From Candidatus Krumholzibacteriota bacterium (GTDB lineage Bacteria; Krumholzibacteriota; Krumholzibacteriia; Krumholzibacteriales; WJIX01), in assembly GCA_034520215.1 (NCBI GenBank), contig JAXHNR010000002.1:594642-658641 (forward strand): 64,000 nt of DNA, written 5' to 3'. This document shows, piece after piece, positions 8,691-17,472 of the stretch (position 1 is its first letter; each line of letters starts with the position of its first letter). Both the position numbers and the translations under genes were made by a program. The notes beneath the pieces are model-generated. The model was not told where the DNA came from and searched no databases. It saw only the letters and a program-made list of their open reading frames with translations.

Positions 8691-9323
8691 TTATTTATTT
8701 TCTTCTTTTTTGCCTTCTTCTTCTTTTGAATCTATTCTACGCATTGATTTGATAATAACCGGCTCAACGGGTACGTGCATTACACCCTTTTTCTTAGTTT
8801 CTACATATCTTATTTTTTTGATAACGTCTTTCCCGTCTATAACTTTTCCAAAAACGGCGTATCCGAATTCATTTGGATTGTCGCTTCTGTGGTCGAGACT
8901 GGCAGTGTTATCCTTGAGATTAATAAAAAACTGACTCGTCGCGCTGTTCACGGCACTCGTTCTTGCCATAGAGAGAGTATATTTGAGGTTTTTAAGCCCG
9001 TTGTCAGCTTCGTTTTTTATCGGGTCTCTTGTATATTTCTTCTTGTTATCAATGTTATAGCCGCCTCCCTGGATAACAAAATCTTTTTCAACTCTGTGTA
9101 TCAGGGTTTGGTCGTAGAACTTACTTTCCACATAGGTTAGAAAGTTTTTGACAGTTATGGGAGCCTTGTCGGGGTAAAGCATGATAGTAAATGATCCCAT
9201 GTTAGTTTTCACGAGTACTCTCGGGTTGTCTTTCTCGCCCGCGGCCGCGTTGCCGGCAAAGAACACGCATGAAAAGAGGATAAAGGTAATTGACAGTAAG
9301 GCTGTAATCCCTCTTGAATTCAT
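8691..9323 (-). CDS. Periplasmic cyclophilin-type peptidyl-prolyl cis-trans isomerase
   Basis: The 210-residue protein starts with a signal peptide ending at AGNAAAGE (about residue 28), so it is exported. The cyclophilin core is clear from FVIQGGG, the SMART..NSATSQFFINL segment and a late GYAVFGKVIDGKDV strand. It catalyses prolyl isomerisation during folding of exported proteins. The C-terminus is a short Lys/Glu-rich tail. It converges with the kinase-like gene (27 nt between stops). The exact orthologue (PpiA or another) cannot be assigned. Confidence 0.92.
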   Translation of the reverse strand: MNSRGITALLSITFILFSCVFFAGNAAAGEKDNPRVLVKTNMGSFTIMLYPDKAPITVKNFLTYVESKFYDQTLIHRVEKDFVIQGGGYNIDNKKKYTRDPIKNEADNGLKNLKYTLSMARTSAVNSATSQFFINLKDNTASLDHRSDNPNEFGYAVFGKVIDGKDVIKKIRYVETKKKGVMHVPVEPVIIKSMRRIDSKEEEGKKEENK

Positions 9324-9574
9324 ATTCAGATACCTCCCTTTAGTCTGCTTACAATTTACATTTCTCTATATGGTAATTTATCATTTTAAGAGGGAAAAAT
9401 CAAACAGGGGTATGATTTTATTGATTCTGAACAAAGGAATCTTTTTCCTTTTAACATTAAGGGCGGGTCTGATAATATGTGAATATTACAGGTATCACGC
9501 TGAATTGTATTTATTATATGACGATGGGGATTGAAGACCGTTGATTATATATCTTTTTTAAAAGGATCTTTTAA

Positions 9575-10459
9575 ATGAGCAGAAAGCTGTCGTTTGAACA
9601 TGTTGACGTTTTTTCAAAGAAAGCCTTTCAGGGAAATCAACTGGCTGTTTTTCGAACTCCAGGCAGACTTTCTCCGCAAAGGATGCTGTCGATCGCGAGG
9701 GAGATAAATTTCTCTGAAACTGTTTTTATCTTTCCCTCGAAACTGGAAGAAGCTGACGCGAAGATACGTATATTTACCCCCTCTGAAGAACTGCCGTTTG
9801 CCGGTCATCCGGTTCTCGGCGCCGCTTATGTAATTCAAAGGCACAAGAAGGGAAGAAAGCCGGCAGAGCTTGTGCTGGAACTGAAGTCAGGGATAATAAA
9901 GGTCGATATTATTAAGAAGAGAAATTCTAAACTCTTTTCTATGAATCAACCGATTCCGAAATACGGAACAGCTGTTCAGAACAGAGGACAGGTTGCCAGA
10001 GGTCTCGGATTGAAGAGGCATGAGGTCTTAGGGGGCGGGGTTGTTTCAAACGGCCTTTCTTTCCTGATGATAGAGGTGGATGGGGAGGAAGTTGTAAGCA
10101 GAGCGAAACTGAATCTTGAGCAGGCTTCCAATGTGATATCCAGGCACAGGGTATGCGGAGTTTACCTGTTCGCGAGAATTAATGAGGGGAAAGGAAATAT
10201 TCGCGCCCGTTTTTTCGCTCCGGGCTTATCAGTGTGGGAAGACCCCGCGACCGGTTCTGCTGCCGGCGCCATGGGCGGATATCTGGCCAGACTCCTTAAG
10301 TTTCCCGATAAATTGTCCTTCAAGGTGCGGCAGGGTATTGAAATGGGCCGTCCCAGTGAGATCAAGGTTTTTGTCCGTTGTGACAGGGGAATGGTTGAAA
10401 GTGTAAGTGTTACGGGGGCTGTTGCACATGTTGGAAAAGGGACTCTTCAGGTCCCGTAG
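9575..10459 (+). CDS. PhzF family isomerase
   Basis: The 294-residue protein has both halves of the PhzF/diaminopimelate-epimerase-like fold. The N-terminal half has FQGNQLAVF and NFSETVF (E48 corresponds to the catalytic Glu of PhzF), then LPFAGHPVLG. The C-terminal half has DPATGSAAG. The ATG at 9575 follows AAAGGA. PhzF proteins catalyse proton transfer or isomerisation on small metabolites. Outside phenazine clusters the substrate is usually unknown, and no biosynthetic cluster is nearby. Confidence 0.92.
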   Translation: MSRKLSFEHVDVFSKKAFQGNQLAVFRTPGRLSPQRMLSIAREINFSETVFIFPSKLEEADAKIRIFTPSEELPFAGHPVLGAAYVIQRHKKGRKPAELVLELKSGIIKVDIIKKRNSKLFSMNQPIPKYGTAVQNRGQVARGLGLKRHEVLGGGVVSNGLSFLMIEVDGEEVVSRAKLNLEQASNVISRHRVCGVYLFARINEGKGNIRARFFAPGLSVWEDPATGSAAGAMGGYLARLLKFPDKLSFKVRQGIEMGRPSEIKVFVRCDRGMVESVSVTGAVAHVGKGTLQVP

Positions 10460-10467
10460 ATTATCGC

Positions 10468-10494
10468 GGATTACTTGATAATCCTCCCTTTTAA
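10468..10494 (+). terminator. Possible weak terminator after the PhzF gene
   Basis: A perfect 6-bp stem (GGATTA / TAATCC, 10468-10473 and 10479-10484) with a CTTGA loop lies 8 nt after the stop codon. It is followed by TCCCTTTT rather than a full T run. The rest of the gap to 10739 shows no gene. Confidence 0.35.
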
Positions 10495-10739
10495 GATATT
10501 ATATAAATTAAACTTGATAATTTCCGCGGGTTAGTATACTATAAAAGAGTCGGGTTCAAATTAGAAATTACCGGGGAAGGTACTGAGAAGGCGGCCCGTG
10601 TGACCCTTTCATTGGTTCTCTTTTCCGGTATTTTATATCTTCCCTGAAAAGCCAGTCCTTTCTTAAGACCCCTGTTAAACATAGTGTTACCCCACGGCTG
10701 CCTGTTTGCGGGCAGAGTTTCTAACCATTCGGCGGACTT

Positions 10740-12788
10740 TTACATATCCAGGTATTCAGCGAACCATTTGTGTATCGTATTCCACCAAAGCTCGGCGTTC
10801 AGAGGTTTCTGAACGAAGTGATCTTCGTCGGGGTAGAAGAGCAGTTTCGATTCCACCCCACGGCGCTGAAGCGCGGTAAAAAATTCAAGCCCCTGGGTGT
10901 AGGGTACCCTGAAATCTTTTTCACCGTGAATAACGAGACAGGGAGTATTGAAATTCTCCGCGTATGTACTCGGTGAAAATTTTCTGTACATTTCGGGATT
11001 TGTCCATGGAGTTCCTTTAAACTCCCATTCGGGGAACCACAGTTCTTCGGTAGCCCCGTACATACTTGTCTGGTTGTAAACTCCGTCATGAGAGACCAGG
11101 CATTCAAATCTGTCGGTATGACCCTCTATCCAGTTTATCATAAATCCGCCGTAGGAAGCTCCCGCGGCGCCCACTCTGTTTGTATCTATACAGGTGTAAT
11201 TATTCAGCACGTAATCCGTACCTTTCATTATATCGACGTATGGACGGCCGCCCCAGTCTCCGCTTATAGCGTTCGTGAATTCCTGCCCGTAGCCGGTGCT
11301 TCCAGTGAAATTAAACATGGTTACAACGTATCCCGGCGAGGCGAACATCTGAACATTCCATCTGTAGTGGAATTCATCACCGAAAGCTCCCTGAGGGCCA
11401 CCGTGGATGAGAATTACCAACGGATATTTCTTGTTTTTGTCAAAGAAGGGCGGTTTTACGAGAAGACCGTGTATCTCTTTTGATTCGGCCCCTTCAAACC
11501 AGAATTCTTCAGCCGGATTCATCTTCAGATTGCTTAGTAATTCTCCGTTTATATCAGTAAGCTGTGTTACTTCATCACCTTCTGTTGTCGCTTTATATAA
11601 TTCGGTAGGGTGTGAAATATCCTGTCTTGAAAAGATAATCTCTTTGCCGTCCGGAGTTATCCGCAGGTTCATATTGAATTTATCCGTGAGAATAAATTCC
11701 GCGTCGCCGCCGCCGGCAGAAACCCTGCCGATACAGATCCGGCCGTGTTTTTCGGTGTTGAAATATATATTTTTGCTATTCGGGCTCCATGTGAAATTTT
11801 CTATACTGTAGTCGAAATCTTCCGTCAGATTGCGGGTTTCCCCGGTTTTTCTGTTATAGAGCATAAGTCTGTATCTGTCGGCTTCGAATCCCGGAGTAAA
11901 CTGGGCGCGGTAAGCTATAAATTCTCCATTTGGAGAATAGCGGGGGTTATTGTCGTTAGAGAGGTTTTCCTCTGTAATCGATTCGGGATTGCCGCCCGGC
12001 AGGTTCATTATGTAGAGATTATTATTAGTTGAGGTGGCGATAACGGAATCCGGGTTCATAGTGAAACACAGTTCTTTTCCATCGGGAGAAAATGAATAAT
12101 CTCTTTCGCCGCCCAGCGAGATGGGAGGCACGTCGGTTTCTCCTTTATTTATTTCGGTAATCGCTGAACCTTCAGTGTCGGTCAGAAAGAGGTGGCTCCA
12201 CCTTCCGTCTCTCCAACTATTCCAGTGGCGGTACATCAGTCTGTCTATAACCCTCGCCTTTACCTTCCCCTTCTTGAATTCCTCGAGTTTTTCTCTGTTG
12301 CAGTCCATATCCGGACATCCCGGGTATACATCTGACGTAAAAGCAAGTGTGACGCCGTCGGGCGACCACAGCGGCGCGGATGCCCCCGTTGGGATATCCG
12401 TTACGCGGCGAACTTCTCCTTCCTCTATAGATAGAATCCATATTTGAGGTGTTTCTTCCCTGTCGGAGATGAAAGCTATTTTCTTTCCGTCAGGCGACCA
12501 GCACGGCGCGTAGTCGTCGCTTTCGCTCCCGACGATTTTTCTCGGAGTACCCCCCCCTACGGGAACACTGTAGATATCTTTCCGGGACGAATTATCTTCC
12601 TTGTCGAACCAGGCTACGGTGAAGACAACCGTTTCTCCGTCGGGCGAGATCTCAAAATCTCCGATCCTTCCGAATGAAATGAGGTCGTCGAAAGTTATAG
12701 CTCTTTTTTCCTTTCCGCTCAGCTCAGGGGATTGAACAAGCAAGAGACAGATAACCAGGCAAGCGGTGAATATAATACCCTGTTTCAT
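10740..12788 (-). CDS. Secreted S9 family prolyl oligopeptidase-like peptidase
   Basis: The 682-residue protein has a signal peptide (hydrophobic residues 4-20). A beta-propeller follows, built of repeated 'SPDGK' blades (PD40 type, about 30-400), then an alpha/beta-hydrolase domain. The triad is S545 in GASYGGF, D625 in GEKDFRVPY and H657 in DEDHF, with an oxyanion segment HGGPQGA. Such enzymes cleave short peptides or acylated N-termini in the periplasm or outside the cell. It is transcribed alone; 128 nt separate it from the acyl-CoA synthetase beta gene upstream on the same strand. Confidence 0.94.
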   Translation of the reverse strand: MKQGIIFTACLVICLLLVQSPELSGKEKRAITFDDLISFGRIGDFEISPDGETVVFTVAWFDKEDNSSRKDIYSVPVGGGTPRKIVGSESDDYAPCWSPDGKKIAFISDREETPQIWILSIEEGEVRRVTDIPTGASAPLWSPDGVTLAFTSDVYPGCPDMDCNREKLEEFKKGKVKARVIDRLMYRHWNSWRDGRWSHLFLTDTEGSAITEINKGETDVPPISLGGERDYSFSPDGKELCFTMNPDSVIATSTNNNLYIMNLPGGNPESITEENLSNDNNPRYSPNGEFIAYRAQFTPGFEADRYRLMLYNRKTGETRNLTEDFDYSIENFTWSPNSKNIYFNTEKHGRICIGRVSAGGGDAEFILTDKFNMNLRITPDGKEIIFSRQDISHPTELYKATTEGDEVTQLTDINGELLSNLKMNPAEEFWFEGAESKEIHGLLVKPPFFDKNKKYPLVILIHGGPQGAFGDEFHYRWNVQMFASPGYVVTMFNFTGSTGYGQEFTNAISGDWGGRPYVDIMKGTDYVLNNYTCIDTNRVGAAGASYGGFMINWIEGHTDRFECLVSHDGVYNQTSMYGATEELWFPEWEFKGTPWTNPEMYRKFSPSTYAENFNTPCLVIHGEKDFRVPYTQGLEFFTALQRRGVESKLLFYPDEDHFVQKPLNAELWWNTIHKWFAEYLDM

Positions 12789-12916
12789 TCTTTATCCTCC
12801 TTTTGGGTCAGTGCTTTTAAATATCAGGTATAGAGTATTGTCATGTGAGATGCCTGTCAAGATGTTTGCGGATTTTGCTCCGCCCGCCCGGAAGCCGCGC
12901 TGATAATTTGGAGGGA

Positions 12917-13597
12917 TTACTTCTTTTTTAGTATGATTCTCGCGTCCGCTATCACACATTCCGCCCCCCCGCATATAACGGGGTTTAGATCTATAGACTC
13001 AATTTTCTCTTTGAGTTCCATAACCAATTCGGAGAATTTAACTAGTGTTGCGGATAATTTATCTATATTTACGGGCCGGCTTCCCCTGAAACCTTCTATT
13101 AATTTTTTTGCTTTGAGGTCATCTATCATCGATTTAACATCCGTTTTTCCAACCGGAGCCATTCTTATGGCGGTATCGCCGTATAATTCCACTCCAACGC
13201 CTCCTATCCCCATCAGCACTACAGGTCCGAACTGCTCGTCTATCTTAGCCCCTATGATCAATTCGGTGCCCGAGACCATCTTCTCCACAAAGAGACCCGC
13301 AAACCCGTCCATTTTGCTGAAGCGGTTAAAGACAGTTTTCAATCTTTTATCATTATCGATATTGACCTCCACACCTCCCACGTCTGATTTATGGACTATT
13401 TTCGGGGATACTACCTTTGCTACCACGGGGTATCCCGTTTTATTCGCGAACCCGGCCGCCTCGTCAGCGCTCGAGGCGAGTGTGTGCTGGGGTACGTCAA
13501 ACCCGGATATTCTGAATATTTTCTTGGCGTCCGGTTCAAGTACCCAGCCGTTCTTTCTGGATTTTTTTAAAATATCCAGAATTTCTCCGTTTATCAT
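12917..13597 (-). CDS. acdB: ADP-forming acyl/acetyl-CoA synthetase, beta subunit (ATP-grasp)
   Basis: The 226-residue protein matches the ATP-grasp subunit of archaeal-type ADP-forming acetyl-CoA synthetase. It has GYPVVAKVVSPKIVHKSDVGGV, the KVVS..HKSDVGGV nucleotide-binding block, then ELIIGAKIDEQFGPVVLMG and a C-terminal DLNPV segment. It makes ATP and acid from acyl-CoA, ADP and phosphate together with the alpha subunit. Its ATG overlaps the alpha stop codon by 4 nt (ATGA), which implies translational coupling. The enzyme typically conserves energy in fermentation of sugars or amino acids. The acyl specificity is not readable. Confidence 0.9.
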   Translation of the reverse strand: MINGEILDILKKSRKNGWVLEPDAKKIFRISGFDVPQHTLASSADEAAGFANKTGYPVVAKVVSPKIVHKSDVGGVEVNIDNDKRLKTVFNRFSKMDGFAGLFVEKMVSGTELIIGAKIDEQFGPVVLMGIGGVGVELYGDTAIRMAPVGKTDVKSMIDDLKAKKLIEGFRGSRPVNIDKLSATLVKFSELVMELKEKIESIDLNPVICGGAECVIADARIILKKK

Positions 13598-14958
13598 GGG
13601 TCATACCTCTTCATAGCTTCTACCATTAGAATTGCTCCGTCAATTGAGCGGGCTACGGGGACATTATTAAGTTGAAATCCTTCAATGAACATACGGTATC
13701 TTTCTACGTGGGGAACGTAGGCGACGATTGGTTTGCTCACTTCCTGATAAAGCTGGCTGAGCCGCGCTCCCACATCGGTTGTAACTTCCGGAAGATACGG
13801 AAGGAGGAGCACTAGAATGCAGTCGATCTCTTTCAGCCTGCCTAATTCTGAAGCCGCGGTCACAAAATCATCGTCACGGGCGCTTCCCGTCAGGTCCAGA
13901 GGATTCCCCAGTGAAGCGATTGGCTGAATGCTGGAAGAAAGTTTCTTCCTTATATTATCCTGCGTTTTTTTTGCTAAGGGAGGTACCTTCAGTCCTGATA
14001 TTTCACATCTGTCCACGGCTACAGCGCCGTGACCTCCGCTGGCGGTGACAATACCCACTTTTCCGGATATCGGTTCCGGGTGGCAGCTAAGTGACTCACA
14101 GAAAGAGATCATTTCATATTCATTTCTTGCTTCTACCATACCGAACTGCTTCATAACCGAGGAGAATACATTGTAATCCCCCGCCATTGAAGCTGTGTGG
14201 CTCGAGACTGCTCTGCTTCCCGCCGCGCTCTGTCCGCCCTTCATTACTATTACAGGTTTTGGAAACCTGCTGGCTGTCTGCACAAACTCCCGGCCTTCAC
14301 CCGGGCCGAACCCTTCTATATAGAAAGCAATAACATCGGTCATGTCATCTCTGGCAAAGAAGGTAAGCAGGTCCAGTTCATTCACAACAGCTTTGTTTCC
14401 GATACTTACGGCTCGTGAAAGTCCGACTCCCTGCCCCGCGAATTTAACCATCTGATCGACGAGAATACCCCCGCTCTGACTGACCAGCGCGACATTGCCC
14501 GATTCGGGTTTTACCATTCTTTCGCTGGGAAGAAAGAAGGAGTCAACAGAACCCGGTGAATATATTCCAAGACAGTTGGGGCCAATTATTGGAAAGTCCG
14601 CTTCTTCGACCGCTTTAAGGAGTTTCTTTTTCAAATCCCCGCGGCCGGTTTCAGCAAAACCGCCTGAGATAACAGCCGCGCTGCCGACCCAGCGCTCAAT
14701 GCAGTCGCTCAAAACAGCCGGTACGTACTCCGCCCGGATTGCTATAATCGCCAGATCAATTTTCTCGGGGATATCCTTTATGCTCTTATAAACTTTTTCC
14801 TTGTAATATATGCCGCCTTTGGGGTTTACGGCGTAGACCTTCACGGGATAGCGAAAGTAGTTTTTATTGTAGATCACATTCGCCGGGTGGCGGTCGTTTG
14901 TGAGGGAAACACCGACCACCGCTATTGTCTTGGGTTCAAATAGTTTCAGGAAATCCAA
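13594..14958 (-). CDS. acdA: ADP-forming acyl/acetyl-CoA synthetase, alpha subunit (CoA-binding and ligase domains)
   Basis: I place the start at TTG 14958 (LDFLKLFEPKTIAVVG) because AGGAG lies 6 nt upstream. An open frame reaching back to 15051 would run through the promoter and a dispersed repeat, and has no ribosome binding site. The resulting 454-residue protein has a CoA-binding Rossmann domain (IAVVGVSL..HPANVIYNK), a succinyl-CoA-synthetase-like flavodoxin domain (ALVSQSGGI) and the catalytic His region SSHTASMAGDY, where the His carries phosphate to the beta subunit. It is coupled to acdB by ATGA overlap. Confidence 0.9.
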   Translation of the reverse strand: MDFLKLFEPKTIAVVGVSLTNDRHPANVIYNKNYFRYPVKVYAVNPKGGIYYKEKVYKSIKDIPEKIDLAIIAIRAEYVPAVLSDCIERWVGSAAVISGGFAETGRGDLKKKLLKAVEEADFPIIGPNCLGIYSPGSVDSFFLPSERMVKPESGNVALVSQSGGILVDQMVKFAGQGVGLSRAVSIGNKAVVNELDLLTFFARDDMTDVIAFYIEGFGPGEGREFVQTASRFPKPVIVMKGGQSAAGSRAVSSHTASMAGDYNVFSSVMKQFGMVEARNEYEMISFCESLSCHPEPISGKVGIVTASGGHGAVAVDRCEISGLKVPPLAKKTQDNIRKKLSSSIQPIASLGNPLDLTGSARDDDFVTAASELGRLKEIDCILVLLLPYLPEVTTDVGARLSQLYQEVSKPIVAYVPHVERYRMFIEGFQLNNVPVARSIDGAILMVEAMKRYDP

Positions 14959-14995
14959 TTGTTCTCCTAGAATAAAAGGATATGTATTATTGTAC

Positions 14996-15024
14996 ATCCT
15001 GATATATTTAGCATCTTCTGTCAA
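14996..15024 (-). promoter_or_regulatory. Candidate promoter of acdAB
   Basis: On the minus strand, TTGACA (15024-15019, a perfect -35) and CAGGAT (15001-14996) are separated by 17 nt. The -10 is weak but keeps the key A and final T. It lies 38 nt upstream of the TTG start and 13 nt from the edge of the dispersed repeat. Confidence 0.45.
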
Positions 15025-15037
15025 GCGGATACCGTTT

Positions 15038-15089
15038 TGGAGTTTCCCCAATTTTTATATCCTATAAGGTAGTCGATGATTTGTAACAG
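15038..15089 (-). repeat. Dispersed promoter-upstream repeat, copy 1
   Basis: A 52-bp segment whose minus-strand sequence matches 24499-24549 with only about two differences (one 1-nt indel and one substitution). It contains CCTTATAGG and ends in GGGGAAACTCC toward the gene. It sits 13 nt upstream of the acdA -35 hexamer. The other copy sits 15 nt upstream of the transaldolase -35. This fits a regulatory element shared by two promoters, or a REP-like repeat inserted upstream of both. Confidence 0.8.
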
Positions 15090-15091
15090 TA

Positions 15092-15243
15092 TGCGGCTGA
15101 ATGATATTTTCAAAATCGTGGTCAATTCCCCCGGCGAGGGAATTGTACGCTCTGCACCTCGGGCTCGCTCTTTCTGCCCCTTCGGGCCAGAAATCCTTGC
15201 CCGCTCGCCCTCCGGAGGGTTTTGAAAATATCAGTCAGCCGCA
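15092..15243. repeat. 152-bp palindromic element with internal hairpins
   Basis: Terminal inverted arms of 24 nt (15092-15115 and 15220-15243) match with one mismatch. Inside are a perfect 8-bp hairpin (CAATTCCC 15123-15130 / GGGAATTG 15138-15145), a TTTCTG/CAGAAA hairpin (15171-15176 / 15188-15193) containing CTTCGG, and a perfect palindrome CCCTCCGGAGGG (15208-15219). The 82-codon frame that crosses it resembles no known protein and is probably spurious. It may be a non-autonomous palindromic mobile element, or a structured RNA. Confidence 0.65.
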
Positions 15244-15683
15244 CTCATCAGCAATGAAAACCCTATGTACACTTTTCTTTTCCTTGTTTAAGACTCAAGG
15301 TTTCAGGCGGCGAAAGTTGTATATATCCTTGAAGCCGGAGTCAATTTAAGTTTATTCTGGAAGACAGGCGCTTACGGCAGCTGCAAGTAACTTATACGCG
15401 GAAAGAGAAGTAAATAACACGGCGGTGACAGATTCCAGTGAATTTATTGTCTTGTTGGAGTTGACGTTTAACATTAGTATGTAGAAATTAGGGATAGATA
15501 CCGGCAGTCAGCGGTATATCCGGACGGATATAGCCCGGCAATACACTATATCCAGCTGTTTTTATTTGCTGTTCCCGGAATATTATTTCTGGTGTATTGG
15601 CTTGGATCAGAAAGGGCCAGAACTTCTCAATATCGGTTCTGAGAGATGAGCCGGACAGGTAATTGATGAAAAGGAGTTGAATT
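15244..15683. other. Intergenic region upstream of the amidase gene
   Basis: No gene is recognised. One near-perfect operator-like palindrome, TATATCCGGACGGATATA, occupies 15515-15532. The ribosome binding site AAAGGAG of the amidase lies at its right end. Confidence 0.5.
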
Positions 15684-17348
15684 ATGTTTGCCAGACGAAT
15701 TGCGTGTTACGCGGTAATAGCGGTGATTGCTGCTGTTCTTCTCTACACTTTATACCGCGGGAGGGAAGGTCAGGCGGAAATTGAAAGATCCGATGTAGAA
15801 AGGGCGGGGAAATTAATAGGACTTGAATTTACAGTTTCGGAGATGGATTCTATGCTGGAGGATTTAACCGCCAATCTCCATTCCTATCGTAAGCTCAGAG
15901 AGACGCGGATATCAAACGCGGTCCCGCCCGCGCTGATGTTTAACCCTGTTCCGGCCGGAGCGGAGTTTGAAGAGAAGGAAAGCGGCTTGAAATTCAGCCC
16001 CGCCGAGGATGTAGAGGTCCCGGAGAATCTCGAAAAACTCTCCTTCTGCTCTGTGCGTCAGCTGGCCGGATTGATACGCGAGGGCAAGATAACTTCAACA
16101 GAGCTTACCGAGATGTATATAGCGAGATTAAAGGAATACGGCCCGAAGCTCAAATGTGTTATCACACTGACAGAAGAGCTGGCTTTAAAGCAGGCCAAGC
16201 GGGCTGACAGGGAGATAGCGGAAGGCAATTACCGGGGGCTTCTTCACGGTATTCCCTACGGAGTCAAGGATCTTCTTTCTGTGAAGGGTTATAAAACTAC
16301 CTGGGGAGCTACGCCCTACAGGGATCAGGAGATAGATGAGAATGCGGCGGTTATAAATAAGCTGAATAAAGCGGGCGCTGTTCTGGTCGCGAAACTTACC
16401 CTGGGTGCCCTTGCCTGGGGAGATGTATGGTACGGCGGAAAGACGCGTAATCCCTGGAATACGGAGGAAGGTTCGAGCGGATCTTCCGCGGGGCCGGCTT
16501 CGGCTACGGCCGCCGGACTTGTCGCGTTTTCAATAGGAACGGAGACGTGGGGGTCTATAGTATCCCCCTCGACGCGATGCGGTGTGGTAGGGCTGCGCCC
16601 CACCTTCGGAAGGGTGAGCCGCTCCGGGGCGATGGCGCTGAGTTGGTCGATGGATAAGATAGGCCCGATATGCAGATACGTCGAAGACTGCGCCGTCGTT
16701 TTCGACGCCATTCGCGGTCCGGACGGGAATGACGCTACGGTGGTCGATCTTCCCTTCAATTACAATGATGATATAGATCTTGAGGATGTGAGAATAGGAT
16801 ATCTTAAAAGGCTTTTCGAAAGTGATTACCGGCAGAAGGAAACAGATGCCGCCGCCTTGAGAAAGATGCGAGAACTCGGCGCCGAATTGATACCGGTAGA
16901 ACTGCCCGATTTCCCGGTAGAGAGCATGTCTTTTATTTTAAACGCCGAAGCCGCCGCCGCTTTTGACCGGCTTACCCGCTCCGGAGAGGACGATATGATG
17001 GTAAGACAGGTCAGAAACGCGTGGCCCAATGTATTCAGAGCATCGCGGCTGATCCCCGCGGTTGAATATATCCGGGCGAACCGTTTGCGGTATAAGCTCA
17101 TTCAGGAGATGGAAAATATAGATGTGGATATATATCTCGCGCCTTCTTTCGGCGGGAATAACCTTCTTCTCACTAATCTGACCGGGCATCCGTGCGTGGT
17201 GGTTCCGAACGGTTTTGACAGCGGGGGAGATCCGGTCAGCATAAGTTTTATAGGCAAACTCTTCGAAGAGGGTAAACTCCTGGCCGCGGCAAAGAAGTAT
17301 CAGGACGCGGCGGGGTTCAAGGATGAACATCCTCCTCTCTTTCGCTGA
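15684..17348 (+). CDS. Membrane-anchored amidase-signature hydrolase
   Basis: The 554-residue protein has an N-terminal transmembrane anchor (about residues 5-22), a 90-residue linker and an amidase-signature domain. The Ser-cisSer-Lys triad is K195 (GVKDL), S264 (GSSGSSAG, in place of the usual GGSSGGSA) and S291 (ETWGSIVSPS, in place of DTGGSIRxPA). The family hydrolyses amide bonds of small molecules or peptides. The anchor suggests action at the outer face of the inner membrane. The protein is close to GatA in the catalytic core, but gatC and gatB are absent here and the anchor argues against a GatCAB role. Upstream is a long non-coding region; downstream the next gene begins 124 nt later. 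Confidence 0.9.
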   Translation: MFARRIACYAVIAVIAAVLLYTLYRGREGQAEIERSDVERAGKLIGLEFTVSEMDSMLEDLTANLHSYRKLRETRISNAVPPALMFNPVPAGAEFEEKESGLKFSPAEDVEVPENLEKLSFCSVRQLAGLIREGKITSTELTEMYIARLKEYGPKLKCVITLTEELALKQAKRADREIAEGNYRGLLHGIPYGVKDLLSVKGYKTTWGATPYRDQEIDENAAVINKLNKAGAVLVAKLTLGALAWGDVWYGGKTRNPWNTEEGSSGSSAGPASATAAGLVAFSIGTETWGSIVSPSTRCGVVGLRPTFGRVSRSGAMALSWSMDKIGPICRYVEDCAVVFDAIRGPDGNDATVVDLPFNYNDDIDLEDVRIGYLKRLFESDYRQKETDAAALRKMRELGAELIPVELPDFPVESMSFILNAEAAAAFDRLTRSGEDDMMVRQVRNAWPNVFRASRLIPAVEYIRANRLRYKLIQEMENIDVDIYLAPSFGGNNLLLTNLTGHPCVVVPNGFDSGGDPVSISFIGKLFEEGKLLAAAKKYQDAAGFKDEHPPLFR

Positions 17349-17472
17349 TGCTTTTTTCCAAAACACGGCGCAGAAGCGATTAATACTTTTAAAAGCAGGC
17401 GTAAAATCTTATTATTTCATAGTTGACTTATAAGACGTTTTGCCGCGGTGAGCTTTGCCGGCGGGAGAAGCT

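Noticed and set aside
14959-15051. N-terminal extension of the acyl-CoA synthetase alpha subunit
   Set aside because: It would translate through the promoter and part of the dispersed repeat. A strong AGGAG site lies just before TTG 14958, where family similarity begins.
15101-15349. 82-codon plus-strand reading frame
   Set aside because: It runs through the 152-bp palindromic element, has no ribosome binding site and resembles no protein family.
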